Origin: Clavelina lepadiformis
Taxonomy: Eukaryota; Chordata; Ascidiacea; Aplousobranchia; Clavelinidae
Reading direction: 5' to 3'
NCBI RefSeq assembly: GCF_947623445.1
Contig: NC_135244.1
Coordinates: 4,526,001 to 4,590,000, forward strand
Length of the DNA: 64,000 nucleotides
How positions within the stretch are numbered: the first letter of the stretch is position 1; every line of letters begins with the position of its first letter. Of this stretch, positions 56,793-64,000 are shown piece after piece. Below the pieces are notes generated by a model, which saw only the letters and a list, made by a program, of their open reading frames with translations, did not search any database and was not told where the DNA came from. A program made the position numbers and the translations under genes.

Positions 56793-58635
56793 ACACCAGC
56801 TCTTGTTGAATATTCGAGTGCAACGACTGAAACAAAATGGCCGCGCCATCCAAGCATGGCGTCACAGGATTTAACAAATTAAGATGTGGTTTTGCAGAGA
56901 TGTAGTTGAAGTCACATTGAAGTTTATATTGTACATACCATGCTGCTTTACGTGATCATATCGACTTGTGACACCTTTACTTGTAGTGTATGTCAGTTTG
57001 TACGCGAATGCTAATGTAGGACATTTGGAATAATAAATACGCGCTTGTGCATAATTTCGCTTGTAGACTAAATACAGTGATATAGAAAGTAATGTGATGT
57101 CCGTGTTTGTGTAACGTCGTATACACATGAGTAGAGGATTCGATAAGTAAGTGAGAATGCGAAGATGTTATATGTGTCAAAGCAGTAATGCTTCTATTTT
57201 CTCTTGTCGTTGTCAAGCTCTCATTGCAATTAACTTGTGTATGAATGACGTCATTACGACCAAGTGATATGAACAGTTGTAATAATTATGGAAACATCTA
57301 AAATATTTTATAAATGTTCACCAAAAAACATAGAAAGATAGATGAGAAGTTTTTGAGAAGAGAAGAGAATCAAAAAAGTTCACGTTTTTACGATTAATTA
57401 TGTCACTATTATTATTTTTAAATAGTTGTTTATAGGATTGAAACACACTTAGCCTAGATGCAGAGCTAATATAAAGCTTTAACAGTTTTACTTTCAAAAT
57501 ATACAAAAAATATTTAAATTTTAAAAGCTTATACGCGAAAGATGTTTAGGTTGTTCTTTTATATACAAACATCTTTTAAAAGCAAATTTTCCTTTCAAAT
57601 AAAACTCTTTAGCGATATTTATCCAATAATTTCCAGAGAGATGTTTCATTTCATTAACTCCATTATGTTTTTTTAAATTACTCCAAAAATTTTCATCGTA
57701 TAAGTTAATGGCAGTGACGTTGTTTCCTGCTGTGATGTTGTGACGTTTGATGTGATGATGTCGGTGACGTGATGTTGTTTCCTTGCCCATTAAAGCCAGT
57801 TGTTCATACTTTCAACTATATGCACATAATAATTGTTCAGTGTGGATATATTTTTGCTATCAATGTATCATCTGGCCTTGTCGAAAGAATATTTCGCAAT
57901 AACTTAATTGTAATTTTTCGTCCTATAAGGTTGTGGTTTGGCTGACATGCAATTTATGTTTCAAAATTGACAACGTTAATTGCACACGCATATGTTTATA
58001 GGCTTGGTAGAAAATACAGTAACAGCAAATTAATCAAAGGTAATTATTTAATAATAATAATTATCAAGTTTTTCTCGAGCAGTGAAGAGTTTGTCATTGT
58101 AAAGATACTGGTTAAGTAACACTGCGATCGATGATGCAACATCAAAATATGAAGACAAAAAGCGACAGAAAAAATGGTGAAGTCGTCTGTACGGAACAAG
58201 TTGTAAGCTATTTTAATGTCCACGCTCAAAATTACTTCTTATTCGACTAATTAGTAAGCCATATATGACTATCACCCTCTGGTGCAATCACAGCGTGGAA
58301 AACAAAAAAGGGAACTTTTTTGATTAATTATATTCTTAAACCTTTGCACACGACTGTATGTTTGTTCCGACTGACACTGGTTTCGGATTTGCTGCTGAAC
58401 TTATAATCGTATAAGCAAATGTTACATGAACGCGTTGAATCCAATTGGTATAGAGTTAATCACCCACAAATTTCCATCATAATAATGCTCACCAATTGGC
58501 CTACATTTGCCAAGGTTTTCTGAAACAATGCAATGCAATGCAAACAATGTTTGAATGTTTTTGTAGATTGTTTTCGATAGCCTATATGGGACACCTCAAA
58601 GACATCCATTCAAGCTCTTTTTTCGAATATCTTGA
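56793..58635. other. Intergenic DNA downstream of the 7TM gene
   Basis: The first approximately 250 bases are probably 3' UTR (AATAAA at 57032). Beyond that no exon, RNA or repeat is supported. Confidence 0.4.
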
Positions 58636-58639
58636 ACGG

Positions 58640-59485
58640 ATTTTCGTTAGAATGAATGAAAAAGCCGATCGGAAACGGAGTTTTATTCATAGAGTTCGCT
58701 GCTTGAGATTGTGACTTCTTTTCAACAAAGATTTCAATGGTGAAATCATCGATCTTTGCAAAAACTTGATTGCTACAGAAATGTGTGCAGTCTCCCCGGA
58801 AGAATGTTCTGATCTTTTCGAAGTCGTGAAGAGTTTGGGGAAAACTTACTCTCACCATGGGTAGGCCTATGATGATGATGATCTGATCGTTAATGGGTCA
58901 GAAACGAGGAATAAATCTGGGCAAAAGTTCGAACCAAGTTACAGATTTCATTGAACCCTTTATGAGAGAAGTGATAAGACAAATTAAGAGGCGTTCAAAT
59001 GCTGATCAAGACTTGAGGCGAATAGCGGAAGCTTTTTGCTTGAAGCACATAAGCTGGAGTTACTTGCAGGTTGATCAATACAAACTCAGCTTGCTCGCTG
59101 CAAACGAAGCCCTGGAGTGTTTTCAACAAAACCGTAACATTAAGCTAGAGCAGTTATCTTCAGTTGACGAACTTTCCCCGGAAGTTAAACTTGGAAATAA
59201 TGACGAGTTGTTACCCAATCATTTAGATTTGAAAATCATCCAGCAACACCAAAACCTTACCCCTCAAGAATATGACGTAGGCCTATTAGAATTGGAATTA
59301 CGTTATTACATGGCAGTATGCTATTTCGAGATGAAGGACTTTGAAAAAGCCGAGTGCTACTTCAAAGAAGTTATTGCATTGTGGTAAAAACACTGTCGAT
59401 ATTTCGAATGTTACCTAGATCCAGACGTCAACGTTGCACAGGATTACCTGAGAGTGCTTGCAAGAAAAAAGGAAAAAAAATAAAG
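58640..59485 (+). pseudogene. Decayed intronless TPR-protein copy
   Basis: Coding-like sequence runs through the block without introns: MNEKADRKRSF, FNGEIIDLCKNLIATEM, DDDDLIVNGSE, then a 164-codon open stretch (58893-59387) and KHCRYFECYLDPDV to a stop near 59482. It is broken by TGA at 58712, TAG at 58862, a frameshift between about 58890 and 58965, and TAA at 59385. The part ELELRYYMAVCYFEMKDFEKA fits a TPR helix pair, and SYLQVDQYKLSLLAANEAL is a second. An A-rich end (59463-59485) follows. Lack of introns and an A-rich 3' end favour a retrocopy. The 164-aa frame alone could be mistaken for a gene. The parent gene is not in the window. Confidence 0.65.
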
Positions 59486-59872
59486 TTTATGTATTTGTAA
59501 GGCAAAGGCTATAGGCTAAATGATTTGGAAACTAAGTCCAAGTATCGCAGTTGTTACAGTGTAAATCTGTCTACTAATGTTTTTAATCGAAAAGACATTT
59601 TTATGTAGCCTAAAACTTAATTTGTATAAAGATATTTCTTTTACTAAAAATTACTGAGCTGATGGCCATGCTTTTTAATAATTATTTTGTTGCCTACCTG
59701 CGACATCTTTTGCAATTTTTATCAACCTGTATTTCCAAGTTGACCATAATTCCGTTATCTTACTTTTCTACCATTTTTAAGTGGCCTACTAATTAAATTA
59801 TAATTCAACTTCATCAAGGTTAAATTTCCTAATTTGTCGGAAAACGTTTTACACTCGGTAATGTCCCACAAA

Positions 59873-60042
59873 CAGTGGTGGAAATCAGTCGGTTCTTGGA
59901 ATTTTAATAGCCTCCGTCGACCGGTTGTTAACAAGGGTATGTACAGTATAGGGCTATAGGCCTATGTTTATATCGGCCGCGGGTCATAATAGCATGATGT
60001 TAGTGGAAAACCGGATGTTAAAATATTTGAATCCCACCACTG
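59873..60042. mobile_element. hAT-type MITE (170 bp)
   Basis: The ends are CAGTGGTGGAAATCA and inverted CAGTGGTGGGATTCA, and an internal 'ccggttgttaac' motif is typical of this short hAT family. Flanks cccacaaa and tccataaa agree at six of eight positions, read as a decayed 8-bp target duplication. No coding capacity. Confidence 0.78.
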
Positions 60043-60478
60043 TCCATAAACATGTATTTTCTCTTGCATTGTTCGATTAAAATTGTTTTATTAACCAAAA
60101 CATTTTACGCACTGAAACATTCTGCTATTAATTCAACATGATCAAAAATAGTTTCCCGTATTTTGATGGATTCTTAAAACCGTGCGCCATGAATTATAAG
60201 ATAGTTCACTTTCAAGAAAAAGAATTGACAAGTGTTCCTCGTACACATAAACTAAAATGAGCAGAAAATGCACAATAATACGTCATAAACAGCTCGGTAT
60301 CCTAGACAAAGCTTTAGAATGATTTGTATTGAACGACTGCACGTGTACTGAGTAAATAAATCATCCACAGACAACATGTATTCATGAGCTCGTTGTCACA
60401 TAGTGAAGAAGGACATGCACATCACGAAAATTGCTCAATAATCTTCAGCTACACAAACATACTGTACAATAGTGGCAT

Positions 60479-63018
60479 TTAAGACGCTTCTACCAAGCCA
60501 AGGTAAAACTGCAAGGACAGAAAAGCAACAGAAAATGTGAAAACCCCTTTTATTAGAAGTAAAATCCAGGGGTTTAAGGCGAAACTCTGAACTATGATCT
60601 CAACAATTAGATCACGATAAACCGATAGCAGCAATAATGTAGTAACCATTGGTAGCAAGGAACGATTAAGATCATTTCTGGTCCAAATCCAAACTAAGGC
60701 TGAAATAGCTATTACATGAACCTGGATGAAATAGAAAGGTGTGTGTAACAATCGATTATGTAACATAATGATTGAAAAATTTGCACATTTATTTCAGCAA
60801 AAATTACAGATCTTTAGGTACGCGAAGAACATTCAACTAAGCTGTCCATGTATGCGTGTCAATATACCCTCTCAGAGCTCAGTTCAAAAACTATAACTGT
60901 TAATGATAAACATGGAGCGGAAATAAAAGAAAAATTTTAGTGGCTTCAAATAACTTACCAATGTAATGTTGGCATCGATTGCCATTTGAATGTATTTCCA
61001 GCTAAATTCCAATCCTCGTGCACCGAACCAAAATGAAAGTATGTGAGAAAATAAGACTTGTGCTCCAGACCACCCAACTCCACTGATGAGAACTAATTTA
61101 ACAAAGATAAAAGCTTCACTTATTTCAGCAGATTATTTTAACCATCATAAAAATGTTGTCTCACAAAATCTGGATGAAGTAAACCGCTAATGGAAACTGT
61201 ATCGCAGTTGTATCCAAATCAAGAAATGCTGTTACATATTGATTCCTCGAGAGACAAATGACAATCTTGTTAAGGATGTCGATGTTAAAATGACAAAATT
61301 GGGAAAGAGATATTTCTGCAACCGTGCTCTGGACATTTAACTACTACTTCAATGCTTCTGGTTAACAACAGGATTTTCATGTCTCTCTTAAATGGCAAGG
61401 AATAGTAATTTGCACATGAAACATTATTTAAAAGGAAAATTGCAAATAGTATGATGGCAATAATGAGAATAGTAATCGTAGGCGATGAAAGCCAATTTAC
61501 TTTTTTCGAGAAAATTTAATGTTGGCAGTTATTCAGTCAATATATTAAAACAGCAAGTCACCTTTGAGTTCAGGCTTTCCTATTGTCCTATTGATGATGA
61601 AATAAATTCCAGCTAAATCAGCAAGATCAACTGTGGTTTTTAGCATTTCGCTGATCACATTAATATTGCCTGGTTGGCTAGGTTCAAGTGTTGGAAAGAA
61701 CGTGGCTAATGTTAACATTTTTCCAAGTTGAGTGAGCATATAAATGATACCAGCAAAAGCGATTTTCATCAAGGTGTTGTATTCAGATCTAAAAAAAAAA
61801 CATGCAATAAGAAAAAGATTTCACATCAAGAACACTCAACAGCTATATATCTGTCCTAATAAAATAAAGGCTTGTGTACCTTTAACAATGGCAGAAAATT
61901 GCAACAAAAATTGCGCATTTTACCATATATATAGTTATATATATACTCGCATGTATACAAATGCAATGTATATATAGCATAGAATATTTATGCAATGTAC
62001 GATAAGTTGCTAATTCGAAAAAAAAAGGTCTAATAAAAGTTGTTGTATGATGGAAATGAATGTTGTTTGTTTCCAATTGAACTCTCTTACTATAAATAAG
62101 AATGATGAGTGTCAGTAGGGTATTTATTTCTATCAAGCAGCAGACACAGCAAAGCTACACACGATGCTTTTTGCTTTTGTGAAATTCTATGTAACACTAA
62201 AATGGTGTAACTAAAGTGCGATAAAAAATAACTACATAGTACAAATAAACAATTTGATTTTGAGTACATAACAGGAGCTAAAAATTGAAACTTGGCATTA
62301 AGAGAGTTTGTAAGTCTGTGTTATTAAAAAACAACATAAGACATCTAGCCCAACCATGCACCTGATATAACTGGGCAAAAAACGGACTGGAAAATTTTTC
62401 AGGCTTTGAAAAGAAGTCGTACATACAAATTTTGGCATGATGGCAAAGTGCAAATGTGCGAAATAAGTGCTCTCTAGTTTGACAAAATGTCGTGTGATAT
62501 CCCAGTATTACAATTTTTGCGCTGGACATCGAGATTTCATTTTAAACTGGAAAATCACGATTTTCTGAGGTGAGTTTGACGCAATGGAACTTAAAAAATA
62601 TTGTATGTAGGCACTTGAAATTTAGTATAGGCCTACAGTTAGAAGAATCATGCTTACTATCTGCAAAAACTGCAATAAATTAGACCAAATATTAAAATAG
62701 CAATTTTTGAGTAAAATTTCGGCACTGGGTACTTCTGTACACTGCTGGCTACCCGATCCTATATCACTATCGGTTTATAAGTTAATCAGTAGGCCTATAT
62801 CACATAGCCTAGTACTGCAGTATTAACTGGCAGCATGCTCAATTGGAGGCAAAAGAAAACATGCAACAAAATAAAAACATATACAAATTTCATACAAAGA
62901 TTAACGATTAAAAATAAATTAATTACAATTCTGGTACTTACAAAATGGACGACTTGTAAGTTACAACATATGGAGCGTAGGCCAGCGCCATGCAATTGAC
63001 AAAATGCACAAAAGTCAT
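60479..63018 (-). CDS. TMEM147: TMEM147 orthologue (226 aa), four exons
   Basis: Exons 63018-62942, 61788-61562, 61092-60959 and 60721-60479 total 681 nt, phases 2, 1, 0. The start is MTFVHFVNCMALAYAPY, matching the human MTLFHFGNCFALAY start; human TMEM147 is 224 aa. Other matches to the human protein as remembered are LSEYNTLMK, LGKMLTLATFFPT, TVDLADLAG, FGARGLEFSWKYIQMAID and LLLLSVYRDLIVE. It is a multi-pass ER membrane protein. In vertebrates TMEM147 forms the BOS complex with nicalin and NOMO at the Sec61 translocon for multipass protein biogenesis. Exon 1 has its own short signal-anchor-like helix. A minus-strand AATAAA near 60087 could be the polyA signal. Confidence 0.95.
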
Positions 63019-64000
63019 AATCGCGGTGCAACTTTCAACCGTCCAAAGCAGCAGGAATACTACAAGAACTAGATAGCCTGCCGGAAAACAAATTCAAACC
63101 TGTAACACCATTTTAAATCAAAAATGTTTGGGCTAGGGCGGGCAGACTCTTAAAACATATCAACCTGTCATCTCATCTCAATAAGCTGCACAAGCATGAA
63201 GCAGTCAATTTTCTAAACATGATCTTTGCAAGCAGGACTCTAGCTACTTGAAGGCTATTAATTGCAATCTGGCAACAGTAGGTTGGTTTTAATCTTTACG
63301 TTCAGATCGATAAAAATTAGTCTTAGCCCTAAAGCTACGTTTACATGTAAAATCATCATTTTCAAATTTTTGTTAAGTTTAGTAACGTACAACTAAATAA
63401 ATTAACCTTTGCATAATGCCCTGGCTATTTTAAATATATGCAATATTGGAAGATTACAAATGACAATGTTAATATCATAGATATCTTATATCTATAGTTA
63501 ATACCGACCTATGTTAATTTGGATCGAGTAACATAGACAATACGTACATGTTTTTTTTATGTTTGGACAAATCGAGTAAAAACACATGTCATTAACGTAC
63601 CTATTTATTGAAAGTTTTAGCTAAGTATATGTTTGTTCAACTATCGTGTTTTCTAAATTATACTGTATTAGTGACGGTGTATAGGCGCTGTTTATTTCAC
63701 TTTAACGATGCGAACACTTGCAGTACTAGATTGCACGATTCGACCAGAACTTCTTTTTCCAAATTTTGGCTTCGGTCCGAATCCAAGAAACACGATTTCG
63801 TACTACTTTACTTTCAAGCACAGCAAATAATACGAGTGGTTACGACGTAGTTAAATTAATTTTTTGTAATGAACAGTTAATGTTGCATACAGAAATAATC
63901 CTAGGTAGCAGAAAAGGGCCTCCTGTAATGACTTCTATTGGGCGTTTCAAGTCTTTTTGCCTCAGTGCCTAAAACTTTTCTGTGCTTTCCAGTCTCCACC
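63019..64000. other. Upstream region of TMEM147
   Basis: Likely TMEM147 5' UTR/promoter and intergenic DNA. No further exon or repeat is supported up to the window edge. Confidence 0.4.

Noticed and set aside
1-64000. Retrovirus-like, Polinton-like or LINE remnants
   Set aside because: No reverse transcriptase, integrase, capsid or paired long terminal repeats were recognised in any frame.

Overview
The window is animal nuclear DNA: A+T-rich, with short spliced introns (mostly 100-500 bp, GT-AG), claudin-like four-helix genes, a many-domain C-type lectin receptor and a clear TMEM147 orthologue. Small introns, compact genes, tandem gene families and abundant short hAT-type repeats fit an ascidian tunicate (Ciona-like). 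That assignment is inference. No rRNA, CRISPR array or retrovirus-like element was seen.

Layout. (1) 1-6 kb: repeat-rich DNA, a pogo/Tigger-like non-autonomous transposon (2466-3341) and a three-exon plus-strand gene for a tiny single-pass membrane protein (3617-4684). (2) 6-30 kb: a head-to-tail cluster of six claudin-like genes, all on the minus strand, called A to F here. Most share one plan: exon 1 = TM1 plus the W...G-[IL]-[YF]..C..C loop, exon 2 = TM2, exon 3 = TM3-TM4, exon 4 = cytoplasmic tail, with intron phases 1, 1, 0. Gene D carries a 2-nt frameshift, a decayed copy of the 5' part of gene A lies behind A, and the tail exon of B is unresolved. Transposons sit among them: an inactivated 2.4-kb DNA transposon with about 130-bp inverted repeats (16930-19341), a hAT MITE (22703-22998), and a hAT element carrying a second hAT element, both with perfect 8-bp target duplications, in intron 1 of gene F. 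(3) 30-36 kb: no gene recognised. (4) 36-54.3 kb: one large plus-strand gene, reconstructed as 55 exons whose lengths add to 7521 nt (2506 codons plus stop) with consistent phases. It encodes a type I membrane protein: signal peptide, CTLD1-5, F5/8C-1, a second F5/8C interrupted by a kringle, LCCL, CTLD6, CTLD7 interrupted by a fibronectin type II module, CTLD8-12, trefoil, TM helix and short tail. (5) 54.3-64 kb: an intronless 7TM protein (55842-56792), a decayed intronless TPR copy (about 58.64-59.49 kb), a 170-bp hAT MITE and complete TMEM147 on the minus strand (60479-63018).

The most notable system is the lectin receptor: two small disulfide modules (kringle and FN2) sit inside other domains at phase-1 exon borders, and the neighbouring uninterrupted F5/8C domain has the same intron positions, so it serves as an internal control. 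Five of its twelve CTLDs keep the full EPN + WND calcium/mannose signature, which suggests a multivalent glycan receptor. The claudin cluster probably supplies epithelial junction or tetraspan membrane proteins. The window gives no evidence that the two loci work together.
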